Shown here in pieces: positions 1 to 12,970 of a stretch of 64,000 nt of DNA. Under the pieces are notes generated by a model. The model was not told the origin of the DNA. It was given only the letters and a program-made list of their open reading frames with translations, and searched no databases. Source of the DNA: Lota lota (taxonomy: Eukaryota; Chordata; Actinopteri; Gadiformes; Lotidae); NCBI GenBank assembly GCA_026745465.1, contig JACYXH010000091.1, positions 527,501-591,500 on the forward strand. The letters are read 5' to 3'. The position numbers and the translations under genes were made by a program. Every line of letters begins with the position of its first letter. Position 1 is the first letter of the stretch.

Positions 1-570
1 CTTCCAGGGCGACAGAAGCCAACAGAGTGAAGGGAACCAGGGAAGGAGACTTCAGCGCCAGGGGGAGAGACGATGGCCAGGGTAAGAGACCAACGGAAGG
101 GAAGGAGACAAGGGGTAGGGAAGGAGACGAGGGGAAGGAAAGGAGACACTTCCAGGGCGACAGAAGCCAATAGCGTAAAGAGAGTCAGGTCAGGGTAGGA
201 GACTATAAGGCCAAGGTTTGAGAAGTGGATGAGGGAAGGAGGCAAGGGCCAGGGTAGGAGACGAGCAGAAGGAAATGAGACCAGCGGAAGGAAAGGAGTC
301 CCATCTAGGGTGAATATAATTAAGGGAACCAGGGAAGGAGAGGAAGGGAAGAAAAGGAAGACAAGGGAAGGAGACGAGGGGAAGGAGACAAGACAAGGGA
401 AGGAGATGAGGGCAAGGGAATGAGAGGAAGCCATAGAAAGGAGATTAGGCAAAGGAGACAAGACAAGGGAAGGAGATGAGGGCGAGGGAAGGAGAGGAAG
501 CCATAGGAAGGAGATTAGGCAAAGGAGACAAGACAAGGGAAGGAGATGAGGGCCAGGGAAGGAAACAGAG
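1..570. repeat. Purine-rich minisatellite with a 70-bp unit
   Basis: The first 570 bases are almost pure A/G on the plus strand, built from variants of AAGGAGACAAGG and GGAAGGAGATGAGGG. The clearest order is a 70-bp unit: the string GGAGACAAGACAAGGGAAGG recurs near 383, 453 and 523, and the copies between 383 and 523 differ at only a few bases. A longer motif beginning CTTCCAGGGCGACAGAAGCC occurs at 1 and again near 149, so a higher-order repeat of about 150 bp may also exist and may continue left of the window. Open frames here are low-complexity Arg/Glu/Gly strings and are not taken as genes. Confidence 0.8.
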
Positions 571-2795
571 AACTCAGCCAAGATGAAGAAAACATGTTTC
601 TTAGACATCAAGAGCGAGACATTTAAGGAAGGCCTTTGTTTATTTTTTCAAAGCCCTCTTTAATGACGACACTCAAATGATTGCAATGATTGCATCTTTA
701 TCTAATCCTCTCCAAGATATCCCGCTATGGTATACAGAGGGCCAGCCAACAGTCAAAATATGATTCACCAAATGGAAATGCACTTGGGTGAACACATTTA
801 CGTTAAACTCCAATGCCATTCTTTCCAAATGATTCCCGCAAAGAGACACAGCTGATTAAAATGATTTTATTTGTGTTTATCTGGGAGAGAAAGAAGAATC
901 AAGTTGCTCTAGGCAAGAGCCAGATCAGCAGGTTCTGGGTGGGCAGAATATACCCCATAATCACTACCCTCCAGATTCAGACATCATTCAAAATGATTTC
1001 CTTGGAAATACCTTCATGACCTGAGTACTGCAGCCAATCCAAGACAACCACTTTACTCTGTATTTCTTTTACAATAAAGCAAGATAATTGCTAAGGGAGT
1101 CACTAATTATCCACTTCAGGAGAATGTCCTGTGATTTCGGCGGACATGCCCAGAACATATCCGGCCTAAACCAGGTGTTGCTCTTGGGGTGTGTTGTGTT
1201 TTTTCTTTTACGTCCAGAAATGGCACCCTTCCCAAAAGGAGAACTATGATTCCAGCACCCATCCCACGACTCAGCGAAAGAAGATGGACGAAAGAAGTAG
1301 AGCAGACTCAAACCAGACTTCACTCACTGAACTCCCCGGATTCTTTCGCTTCTCTGACATCCAAACCTTCGCTGATGATTTTGACAAATAACCAGACATC
1401 CCAGTCTGACGGTGCTGTGGGGGAGTGTGAAGATGACCAGCCGAACTCAGTGGTGCATTCACATTTCCCATGCACTAATGGGGCTCGGAGGCGTCTTGTT
1501 TCCATCAGGCGGTCGTTTGACACCTCATTGCTCTGGCATCGCCCCACGCCACTAGAGGGTGGAATGAAGGGGAGAGCAAACGAAGACTAATATTTTCATA
1601 CCAGTGATTATGTTGGATTAGTAAACGTGCTGCCTTTAAGAAATGCTTTGTTGGCCATTGCGTTCACGCAAAGCGCTTTACAATGTGTGTCTCCCTTTAA
1701 TCCACTCTGCACACTCTCCCCTACGGACAACGGTGTCCACTATCTAAGGGGGCAACGGCTCATTGAGAGAGGTTTGTGGTTAGATGTGTTGTTCACGGGC
1801 TCTTCAACGCTCTGTGCCGTACCCATCATTAGGTACGGTGTCTCAACGCAGAATGGGAACTCACTGTCCATCTGAGGTCTACCAAGGCGACCGACCAGGA
1901 GTCCAGCGAGAATATCATTTTTTTTTAAAGGTTAGAAAATAAGGTATTTTTCTCCACCACACAAAATCAACAGAAAACAACAAAAGATCACTTTGTTCTT
2001 CTTGTTCAAAAAAAAAAATTTCACCATCTCCATGCCAGTCGAGATGTTTTCTGTCTCATCATCGCCTCTGACTCCGCTAACCGTCGTTCCCACTCCTTTT
2101 CTCTCTGCCCTCCGCATACTTCCCACTCCTCTCTGGCCCCACTGGTTTCCAGGGAGCCCTCCAGCGATTGTTTGACTGTGGGACAGTTGTGTAAACAGTG
2201 GTGCGCCTGAGGTTTGATAGTGCTGTTTATGTGGTTCACATGACCTGACCGATCGCTGCCATGGATCCGTTGCACCCTAGAAAACTCTGTAAACATGGGT
2301 TTCTGGCGCGCCATGTTACTCCCAATTGAACCATTTTCTCTTCATCTTCTTCTTCTTCTCCATATCTCACTCCTTTTTTTATGTTTTTTGTTTTCACTCA
2401 AAGTGAAACATTACACTTTTCCTTGGGGCTTGTAAACACTGTGCTTCATCATCCGCTGACCACACATCCCCAAACATTGAACGGACAGGAAGAAGATAGT
2501 GTTAGATAGTCGGAAAGCTGAGATGTTTTTCTGTAACAGACGTTTTATACGTTTCATTAATCTTTGTTGCTTTCTAACGACTTCCAGATACAGGATACAA
2601 GCTAAACAACCCCTACAATATATCCCATATCTGTCTTCTAACAACAGGATTCAAGATTTCCAATCTACCAAATAATTACAGTACATGTTTTCAAGTCAGT
2701 CTGTTATGGTGATATACTGTTACATACAGATAAGATCAATGGTTGTACATAGTCTTTAGATAAGACAACGGAGAAGACTATGAATGCATAATACA

Positions 2796-2812
2796 CGCAT
2801 GCACACACGCAT

Positions 2813-2859
<47 letters not shown>

Positions 2860-2875
2860 AACACGCACGCACACA
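2796..2875. repeat. (CA)n microsatellite, interrupted
   Basis: Mostly alternating CA with GCATG and AAAC interruptions. Purine-pyrimidine alternation over about 80 bp. Confidence 0.9.
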
Positions 2876-3452
2876 GAGGTCTTGAGTAACAGATGAATAA
2901 AATATTAATTAGGTCAAAGTCCACCCTTGCCAACGGAACATCTGTACAACAGAGCACTACTGAAATGATTCTCATTCACTTTATTATAATCGCCACCAAA
3001 ATAGTTCACCCTGATTTGTGATACATTTTACAGTAACATCAATAATAACAATCGGTATTAAGTCATTTATAAGCCTTTAGTATATTAGGAACGAATCATT
3101 AACAAAACATTAATATAGAAGTTTCTAGATGATTTGCCTTTCGAGCCTGTCCATTGGACTGTACCAACTGATCCATCTATCATACGGGTGGACACTCCCA
3201 CCTCTAGTAATGGCACTAGAGAGTCGATTTTGACATGGCTTGTAATGGCTAATCAACATCACACCTTGTTCTCCTCCTCTTATTCCCTGTCTCCCAACAA
3301 TACAGCGTTTATCCCTCTTTCCCTCCATCCATCCCTGTGATAAATACCTTGCTTTTAAATGCCTGCTAACAGGCATTTAAAAGCCATTCACACCAGGCCT
3401 CTGGTGCTTGAGTTGGCTGCCACTGAGGCCTGCAGTCTCTGATCCAGGCCCT

Positions 3453-3537
<85 letters not shown>

Positions 3538-3760
3538 CCACTCTCTCTTTCTTTACCTCTTTCTTTCTTTCTCTCTCTCTAATTTACTCACTCTCTTCCC
3601 CTCTCTCTGTCTGTCTCTCACCCTCTCATTCTCTCTCTCCCTCCATCCTCCTCTCACTCTCCTTGTCTCTGTCCCTCTTCTCTTTCTCCATTCATCTCGC
3701 TCTCTCTCTCTCAACTTCTCTCTCTCTTCATCTCTCAGTCTCTTTCCCCTTGCTCTAGCT
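3453..3760. repeat. (CT)n microsatellite and degenerate CT-rich tract
   Basis: About 80 bp of nearly pure CT (3453-3533, with single A interruptions) followed by about 220 bp of decayed CT/TTTC. The long Ser/Leu frame across it is a product of the repeat. Confidence 0.9.
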
Positions 3761-3898
3761 CTGTACCCTCAGTCCATTTTGGCCCACTGATAAAACAGAC
3801 ATTTTGCTTCAAGTCCAAAACTCACTCGCTCTCCATGAGGTTCCTTTACCAGATCCAGCTCTAGCCAAGAACAATAACAACTAACTCTCACCCGCACC

Positions 3899-3925
3899 AT
3901 CTGTCTGTCTGTCTGTCTGTCTGTC
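3899..3925. repeat. (CTGT)n tetranucleotide repeat
   Basis: Six consecutive CTGT units within otherwise unique sequence. Confidence 0.85.
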
Positions 3926-5680
3926 AATACTTCTGTCGACCATGCGAGGAGAATTAACAGGAGAACAATCCTGAAATGGGATTGAGGTCTTTTTCTTTTG
4001 CATTTCTTCACTTTTGCAAATTCTTCCTGTGTGATAGGAAATTCCACCACGACCACATGAGTTGAATGTAGGTGGTTTCTTTTAGAATAATCTCATCCAC
4101 TGAACTAAAATAACACAGCCAGCCTATTGTCCTACTTTCGCATTTCTCTGCCGCATGCTCATGCACCACAAGAAGATCTTCTAAAGTATTGATTCATGTT
4201 TGAGTCGTGTTTTATGTTGTTTCCAAGTAACTATTTCGTTTTCAGTTCACCAATAACATCTCAATTCAAGCATGACGGTATTATTCACCAAAACGATGAA
4301 CTCATCCCCAATGGAGATTAATAAAACAAATTAAATCATTGCTTCATTTTTCATGGGCATCTCGCGCCATTGGCTGACTTGGAGTCAAAAACATAATCGA
4401 TTTCACAATCTGTACTTCAGTAAATCTCTCAGCTACAGGGATATGACCACGTAACAACAAGAAGGCAAGTAAGATACATTATGTAATGTGTGTGTGTAAA
4501 ATATACAGCCAGTCTTACACGGATCCAGCCCTGCATGAAAGACTTACGACTGCTTCTATTCCCAGTTTCTCATGCAGGCTTGCTGAATTACACGCTATTT
4601 ATTTTACTGAATGACACTGCCTCTGCTGTGTTGCTTCACTCTAGAAGGAATGCTCTCGTTACACGGCTTAGAAACTGGCCTTGGGTTCACTATCCACGCG
4701 CCTGAAAGTGGATGCAAGTTCAACTGCACAAAACACCACTGAATTGAGTTGAGTTTGATGTAGGATGTAAGATAAATAATGAATGTAATTAATTTGAGTA
4801 AGTCATAAATACGTATATACACATTTTGTCCAAACAGTGACAAGAAACCCTATGAGATTGATGTATTCTGGTTTCTATAATACCCTACTTCTTCGCTTAT
4901 GTATTTTTTGCGAGCACATGTATTCGTTTATCCCTAAACTCTACCTTCAGACATCTGTCTTTCTCAGCGAACCCGCCGATGTTTTCCCCCATATTGGGTG
5001 TTAAAAAGTAAACAGTGGAGCGGACAAGAGGTGGCCATTGCAGATTGGGTGGCACCTTGTTAAAGGCCAAAAACAACTGCGTACGCAGGTGGTCAGCCAA
5101 AACCCTCGCAGCAGCAGCATCAGCATCAGAAACCAATTACTGCATCTGCTCTCCTCGGCCAAGTCAAACTCATATATCTCTACATGCTGCTTGTACATTT
5201 GCTCACCAGTCTTCTCTGGTTTTATTCCCTGTGTTAATGTGTCTCCTAATATGTCTCCTTTTGTTACTACAACTCTGAGTCCTCTGAGTGTCTCCGGGGA
5301 TCCAGGAACGAAGCTCACTCTATGATGTTTGCTCGGTCCCCCTGAGTCAGGCTCAGCTGTGTGCACAATACTGTAGACAACCAACGATGGGAAAAATTAC
5401 AAATTTGACTGTGCGCTATTATACTTTCACACACACTGGTTGTGAGATCCTCCCTTCTCTCTGCTGTTTCCGTCTTTTTCACTGTCTCTCCCTGTTGCCG
5501 TAACTTCACCTCAGGAATGCCCATTTGTGCATTTCATCAACTTCGCTATGCATGCTTTAGAATCGTTTTGCAAATTTCTGTCTTTGATAGACATGGTGGG
5601 GATGTGATTTTCTCATTATCCTTGCACAACTTGTTTTCAAATGTTCTTTGTGAGTGAAAGTGTACGCAGTAAGTCCTTTG

Positions 5681-5737
5681 TTTGTGTGTGTGTGTGTTTT
5701 AGTTGTGTGTATGTGTGTGTGGGGGGGGAGGGGTTTA

Positions 5738-5772
<35 letters not shown>
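5681..5772. repeat. (GT)n microsatellite with a G run
   Basis: Two GT blocks flank a GGGGGGGGAGGGG interruption. Confidence 0.85.
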
Positions 5773-5773
<1 letters not shown>

Positions 5774-6195
5774 GGTTTTGCACACAGAAGCATGAGTTTG
5801 TGGTTTGTGAGATAGTTGTGGTATTTGGCAGGACATATCCACAACCTTATTGCTATTATCTGGGCTGATCCCAGCGAGCGAGCCAGCCGTTAACAGTTAG
5901 TTCAGCCTCTGTAGAGCTATTTGGGCCGGCTGTGTGTTCACATCTCTACCTCTCTACGTTTTAAAATGTTTGAATGTAGTAGTTGAACTCAGTGTAAACA
6001 ACACGTTTCAGATCGTGTGATAGTGTTGTTTGAAGGGATGCCAACAGTCCCGCAATACCTGGGATGCCCCCTTAATAGGGCAACATTGTTTTGGCGCGTG
6101 CAAATATGGATAAACCTGCAAAAACGAAAGATTATGGATATACACTGTTTATTCACACAACACCATACACTTCCCTAGAAAGTTGGTAACCCTAG

Positions 6196-6260
<65 letters not shown>
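6196..6260. repeat. (GT)n microsatellite
   Basis: About 32 uninterrupted TG units. It lies about 200 bp from an oppositely oriented (CA)n array at 6462-6515, so the two can pair as inverted repeats. Confidence 0.9.
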
Positions 6261-6262
<2 letters not shown>

Positions 6263-6458
6263 TGGTTGTCTCATGTTGATGTACACATGTTCATGTATCA
6301 AGCGCAGTTCTGCCTGGCTCTCCCTGTGCGTGTTTGTGCGTGTGCATGTCTGTGTGTGTGCTTATGTTCATGTGTTTAACTGTCTGCTGCCCCACCTGCT
6401 CACCATTAATATAGCTCTTACTCCATAACGCCATTTCCCACAAGGCCCCACATCTGTG

Positions 6459-6461
<3 letters not shown>

Positions 6462-6515
<54 letters not shown>
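6462..6515. repeat. (CA)n microsatellite
   Basis: About 26 uninterrupted CA units, the complement of the array at 6196-6260. Confidence 0.9.
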
Positions 6516-6518
<3 letters not shown>

Positions 6519-6745
6519 TCACCTCTGCAGCCCGGAAGGCCGCCTTGTTTCCCTGCTAATCTGTGACCACAACTCTGCTGTGACCACAGGCCAATCCCAC
6601 AGCATCTCATGACGCACCACTAGGCAGAGACTGACTCAACATAATGGTAGAGAGAGGCAGACGAAAGAGGGGGAGAGAATAAACATTGGAGCTAGGGAGA
6701 GATTATTATATTATCTATATAGTATTGCAGCAACGCAAAAGAGAA

Positions 6746-6800
6746 AGACAGACAGATAGATAAATACTTTGTTCACCCTGAAGGAAATTCATGTTTTCCA
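6746..6800. repeat. Degenerate dispersed-repeat tail (GATA...GGAAATTC type)
   Basis: The segment ACAGATAGATAAATACTTTG, followed by CACCCTGAAGGAAATTC, resembles the common fish repeat tail in which GATA units precede ACTTTATT-ATCCC-GGGAAATTC. Recognition is from memory of the motif; the family is not assigned. Confidence 0.4.
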
Positions 6801-7138
6801 GAAGCAGCGGCAAGGAGACATAAGACAAGAAAATAAAAAATAATTATAAAATGAGCAGTAGATAAGCAAAATAACAGTCACAAACTGAAAATACTGTGCT
6901 ACACATTAAAGGAAGGAAGGAGGAAAGAAGGAAAGAGAAAAAAAGCTTTTTGCCTCCACCGTCATCCTTTCCTCCCGTCTCCTCCACTCCATTTACGTCT
7001 CCAACCCATCTTCCATGGACCCTCGCCTCCTTCTTGGCTTCTTATTATGCTTGTCATTACAGCTGCTCATCATTTAGCCTCCCCCCCGACACACACACAC
7101 AGTGCCCACCATCAGGGGACCACATTCTCAGCAGCTGG

Positions 7139-7149
7139 ACCCCCCCCCC

Positions 7150-7186
<37 letters not shown>
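7139..7186. repeat. Poly-C plus (AC)n compound microsatellite
   Basis: About 13 C residues followed directly by (AC)n. Confidence 0.85.
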
Positions 7187-7683
7187 CACCCCCCACCTAG
7201 AATATGTGATTTCTCCTCTCATTTACCCTCCGCAAACACGGCCATATGTTTGATATTACGCTGTTCCCCGGGAACGCTAAGGCGAGGAGCACGTCCTGGG
7301 AAAGGTGGAGGAAGTGGGCTGGAAAAACTGTTCTGATGAATGACGGGTGAAATTGAGCGAGATGAGTGAGACGACGGGGAAGAAACAACCTTCACCCTCC
7401 CCTTCAAAACCCCCTCTGAAAAGGAGCAGAAGAAGAAGAAGGAGAAAGAGACCTTTCATGGTTGTCTCCTGGTTGATTATTATTATTCTATTGGCACGGG
7501 GAATGCTGCTGAGTGGCAAAAGTGAAAGTGTTTCCTGTGTTATTGAAAGTTTTGTGTTTCTTTCTCTCGATATTGGCCAAAATCACCAACTTCTCATTTC
7601 CCCTCTTTCCTCCATCTCCTCGTGTGCTTCTGTCTCCTCGGTCAACCTGTTTCTTATAATCCCTCCTCCCCCCTCTGTTCCAC

Positions 7684-7838
<155 letters not shown>

Positions 7839-8117
7839 GAGTGTTGGGGGATTGACCTGGTCACATGTCAACAGCAGGGCAGCCAATAGTTGGAATTCAG
7901 TCTCTCTGTCCACCGGCAGATGACAGGACAGGCTAAATACAACAGAGCCCTGTATGTCTCGTCTCGCTGTAATCTCTCGCCCTTTTCCCTCTCAATGTAA
8001 TTATAGAGAAGAAGAAGATGAAAAAAGGAGAAGAAGAAGAAAGAAGAAGAAGATGAAAAATGGTGTTGAGACTCAGAATGTATAGGAAATAGTTTAGGAA
8101 ATGTTTAGTGTCAAAGC

Positions 8118-8150
8118 TTATGACATGAGCATAGAAAGCTCATGTCATAA
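8118..8150. repeat. Perfect 13-bp inverted repeat
   Basis: TTATGACATGAGC (8118-8130) is perfectly inverted at 8138-8150 with a 7-base loop. No U-run follows on either side. Nature unknown. Confidence 0.7.
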
Positions 8151-10227
8151 ACACCTATTTGTGAGCAATGTCTCACCAAACATGACCTAAACCCATCAAC
8201 CTGATTTGGTATTTCCACTCAAATCATCAGCCATGCGTTCATGAGCACAGAGAACAAGCTAAGACTTCGTTCTACCTATCTGACACAGCAGGCCTCTCTG
8301 ACAGCTCACTGCAGCGAAGGTTTTAGTCAAGGTGTGCGCTGCTATAGTGTCTGCAGGTGGGAGGAAGGGGTGGGGGGGTGGATGGAGGAATAGGACAGGG
8401 GTCACCCAGAGGACAGGGGCACAGGGTAACATGCTCTCTCAGACGACAATCCGGCTCAGAGCCCAGCGCTGGGAACAAGAGCTGAAAAGGTGAACCAGGG
8501 GTCTGAATGCTGCAAATTGGCGAAAGCCCCGACGTACATTGCATGGCTGTGTTGGGCTAAAAAGGCATTGCATACACAGAGATTAACACCAGGGGGGAAA
8601 AGAGGGACGGCTCTAAGGAGTGGGGAGGGAAGTGGGTTTAATAAAAGTGAAAGTCTTTGATGGGGGGCCCGGAGGGAGCATTAACCCTTGTGCCAATTAA
8701 GGGTGCGACTTGTTTTGGGTTCTAGTTTTAATCCTCCTGACAACACTGCTGCATTAATCCTTTGACCTTGGCATGGTATTTGAAAAGTAGCCCAACAAAG
8801 CATCACACTCACACACATTAATACATAATACACACATAATATACACAATCGCCTATGCATGTTAACACACAAGCATATTAATATAGGGAGATATTTCACT
8901 TTATTAACTTCCCTATCTTTGGCACCTTAACCGGCATTCTCTCTCCATGTTAGCGTTGTTTTGTTCCATACGCCTGTTATGGGGTCCATCACAGTCTCAT
9001 AGTCAGCCCTCCTCTACGGTGAGAAAGAGCAAGGTGCAGAGATGTCACATCAAATCGCCCTATTTCAAGAGTGGGGAGAGAGCGGAGGAACGAAGGGATT
9101 TATGTGCGCACTCGTAAAGTTTATGAGCTGGGGTCCACGTTTCAGGAACCCTCAACCCTTGGCCGTTTTCACATGGCAGCTAGACCGGGGATGTGGGGAC
9201 TCTCGCTGGGCCTGGTCGTGAAACACGCCCTGGGGGTTGGAATGCTGGGCCTTTTCAGTTCTACTGGGCTCCCCTTTTTGCTAAGCCAGTGGAGCAAAGG
9301 GAAGCGAACCACAAACCTCCCAAAAAGACCGTCAGACCTTTAATGGAAGCGCCTTTAGCAACCGTAGCGGAACAACTGCAGGTTTACGAGCCGGCGCCCG
9401 GAGAAAGGTCCAGCAGAACCGGCTGCAGCTAGGCAGGAGTAAAGTCATGCAGGAACTCTGCACTCACGGGGCTCACCTGGTGCACATCTGCACCTCGACT
9501 TGGGAGGGGTCCACATAATCAGATATGGAACAGGCTGATGAGGTCACTGCCTGCCTGTAAGACGCTGTTGAGAAGGCCAGCGCTGTAAAAACACCCTCAT
9601 TACTCTATGTGCAGCAGGGTGGATGAGAAACCCAGTTTCACCGATGGTCATATCACAGCAAACTACACATGATGAGCACACCACAGGCTATGGACGAGCA
9701 GATCTTTTGAGGTGAAATGTGTGTAAAATATGAGCCATATGGAAAGCGGGGTAACAGTTGAGAAAGAACAGGAATAAACAGGGGGTCGCGGAAAGTTGAA
9801 CTCTTTAGAATAAAAGAAAGGGTTGTCTTTGTGGGGGAAGAAAGAATTCAACAGGGATGTCAATGAGAATGAGAGGTTATCTGGTTACTGTTTGGGGCAG
9901 GGGGTAAAGAACGGTGTGAGGACCAATCGGGGGTGTGTGGGATGGGGTGGAGGGAAATTGGGGTGGGGGGGGTGTGAGTGGAGTTGAAGTGCTACACCGA
10001 GCTCTGTATAACAGGGGAATGGACAAAATATAAGGAGGGGAGGGCAGGGATGGTGGGGGGGAGGGGGGAGTGGAAGACGCATGGGTCTCATCAAAGCAGG
10101 GTTCAATGAAAGGGCTCCACTAATGTGGTCCTAAGCCTTAGCAGGCCCAGTCACGACTGACACTCACACACACATGCACAAGGATATACAAACATGCATA
10201 GTATATCATCATAAATATTTGTGTGTT

Positions 10228-10382
10228 CTGCATATGTGTGTGAGCGAGAGAGAGAAAAAGAGACAGAGACAGAGACAGAGACAGAGATAGAGACAGAGTA
10301 TGTGTGTGTGAGAGAGAGAGAGATCGAAAGAGAGAGGGGGAGAGAAATAGAGGGGGAGAGGAGGGAGAGAGGGAGAGCGATG
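10228..10382. repeat. GT/GA-rich degenerate microsatellite
   Basis: Decayed GAGACA and GAGA units, with a short GTGTGTGT block in the middle. Confidence 0.8.
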
Positions 10383-11165
10383 GAAGGGGTGAACTATCAG
10401 ATGATGTCGATGTCACAGACACGCCAGTCCACTGAGTTCATCTCAAGACACCATGAGAAGAGGAATGCCACAGCATGCTGACTGTGTTTAGTTCAACCTG
10501 CTCTTCAAATAGGAGTGCATGGCAACACAGAGCACATAATATGCACTTATCTGATTGGTGATGCTAATGGTCTCCATATTATTTATGTTAGTATCGTAAT
10601 CTCAGCTATAGCATACCAAAACCATGTGGATACTGCACCAGCCAATAAGTGGTCACCACATGTTTCCATATATTACCAAACAGAACCACAGACTACCACA
10701 CCATCACATCTGATTACAATTCAACACAGAAACTTGGAGATTACGTTTTAAATAATGCATTTATATATCAGATTCCGCAAAATCACCTTGATAACTTGTT
10801 TTCTAGAGTTGGCTTTGATTTGAAAAGCACACAAATAATCTACATATTAAGATTTAATTTACAATACAAAAAACTACTGTATTTATTTTAAAATAATTTT
10901 ATAATAATTATAATTTATAATAAGCATCTGATTACGGAACAGAATAAACGGAACAGAATAAAAATAGAGGAATCAAAGCCTGCTGTTTGCTCCTAGTTTC
11001 TGGTCTCCTATCTAACATGTTGAATGGACATCTGTGGGGTAAACTGGTTGAATACAAGCTGACATCCCAACAGACAAACAACATTCCAGAGGGCGCAAGT
11101 GGGTTTGTGAGGAACCCAGTCAGTCACATTCCTGTCTGTGATCAATCAGCCAATAGCCTGTAGAC

Positions 11166-11270
11166 ACCCTGGAGATAACTCCACCCCTCCCTGGAGCTAC
11201 GCCCTCGAGTTAACCCCACCCGTCCCCGGAGCTACACCCTGGAGTAAATGTCATCCTTCCCGGGATGTAC
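11166..11270. repeat. Three tandem copies of a 35-bp unit
   Basis: Three adjacent 35-bp units begin at 11166, 11201 and 11236. Each starts with a variant of CCCTGGAGTAA and ends with a variant of CCCGGAGCTAC. Units 1 and 2 are clearly alike; unit 3 is more diverged. Confidence 0.7.
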
Positions 11271-11410
11271 CTGGAGACACTGCTGCAGGAACAACCACTA
11301 GCAGTCACTTTGATCTCCACTTGTTGAACACATACACAATACATGGTTCTTCAAACTATATCGCCCTACAGATATTTTAGGCTTGATAAAATATAGGGTC
11401 TGACTGTGTG

Positions 11411-11413
<3 letters not shown>

Positions 11414-11463
<50 letters not shown>

Positions 11464-11525
11464 ATGCGTGCGTGTGAGTGTCTATATGTGTGTGTCTATG
11501 TGTGTGTGTCTATGTGTGTGCATGT
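11414..11525. repeat. (GT)n microsatellite
   Basis: About 48 bp of pure GT followed by degenerate TGTGTCTA units. Confidence 0.9.
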
Positions 11526-12124
11526 CTCCACATTTTATTAAAAGTGAAGTATCCAGGAGGACAATCAACCGGTGAACGATCCCCAGCAATCAGCAAGGCT
11601 GAACCGAACAATCCCTCCAGCATCGCCCCGCCCAGAGGGGAGAGGTGGGCGAGAGAGCAAGGGAACGCAAGGGGGGAGACAGACAAACGATGGTTTTGGC
11701 ATGGGACGTGCTTCGGTATGAAAGTGCACTGAAAGCTGCCCTGCTCATTTACCGTCTCATCATGGCGAGTGGAGCTGCGTGACAATGTGGTGGAGTCATT
11801 ACCCAGGTTGTCCCAGGAGCTCCACCTTCACACACATACCGCTGCGGATCCACAAAGGAGACTAAGAAACAGGCCCATGGTGGAGCAGGAGGGAGCCATG
11901 CGCTCTTCATGGGAAAAGGGAAAAAGGTCATAGAGAGTGGTGTCATTGTTGGATGGTGTGTGATGTGGGACAATTGTAAAGGGTTTAATATGCAGCGGAC
12001 AGACTGCAGCCGCATCAAATAAAACACCCAGCGTCCACGGAATGAAAACCCTCTCCTGTCCCCGGTCAGAGAGCATCTGCCTTCTGAAACCACGCAGTTG
12101 TAACACACACATATTCAACTAACT

Positions 12125-12450
12125 CACACACACACATGCACACCCCCAGCCCATACACGCTCACGCAAATCCCTGCACACACACACATACCCTTATATAC
12201 CCCCCCACAATCCTACACACACACACACACACTCATACACACACGCACACCACCACCCCACAAACACTCACGGAAAACCCCTGCACACACACACATATCC
12301 TCATACAACCCCTCGAGAACTGACAAACACACACACGATAATACACACACACACACACACACCAAGCCCCACACACACTCACTGTCACACATACACACAC
12401 ATTCCCCCACATACACTAACAACCCATCGCTCCCTCCCTCCCTCCCTCTC
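12125..12450. repeat. Degenerate (CA)n tract ending in (CTCC)n
   Basis: About 300 bp of CA-rich sequence with CCC and ACAT interruptions, closing with CTCCCTCCCTCC. Confidence 0.85.
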
Positions 12451-12745
12451 CTCCCCTGAGTGATCCTGCAGTTCGTCTGCAGTGGGCCCTGGCCAGTGCA
12501 TAATTGTCTAAGTGTTTCTGGATGGCAGCGGGCTGTTTGGTCATTAAAGAGGCCTATTAAGTCATTAGTGCAGCAGCAGCCGCAGTAGGCCTGCTGTCTG
12601 CCTGCGGACCCGCCGCTCAGCAGATCCCTGCTGATAGAGATTTCCACATATTTGCGCAGGTTAATTACAGCCTGGATGTGAATCACCCTCTGATGTCACA
12701 CTCAGAGGGAGAGGATTCACATCCCAGCACACATAAAAATGTAAT

Positions 12746-12792
12746 CTCTCTCTCTCTCGTGCTGTCTGTCTCTCTCTCTCTCTCTCTCGTGT

Positions 12793-12823
<31 letters not shown>

Positions 12824-12970
12824 TTCTCCTTATTGGCCACGCCCACTTCCCCACCTTTTTTGCCCTTCCAGTTTGTGTGTGTGTGTGTGTTTGCGTGGGG
12901 GGGGGGGGCTGTCTGTGTTTGAGTGTGTGTGTATGTGTGTTTAAGTGTCTGTGAGAGTGTGTCCATCTGC
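12746..12970. repeat. CT-rich then GT/poly-G compound repeat
   Basis: (CT)n interrupted by CGTGCTGTCTGT units, about 50 bp of unique sequence, then (GT)n and a run of about 11 G. Confidence 0.85.

Noticed and set aside
3408-3758. 116-codon Ser/Leu open frame
   Set aside because: Translation of a (CT)n array; same frame pattern appears over every CT array in the window.
12213-12686. 157-codon minus-strand frame
   Set aside because: Half is CA repeat; the unique half (about 12460-12660) may be conserved non-coding sequence but shows no protein family.
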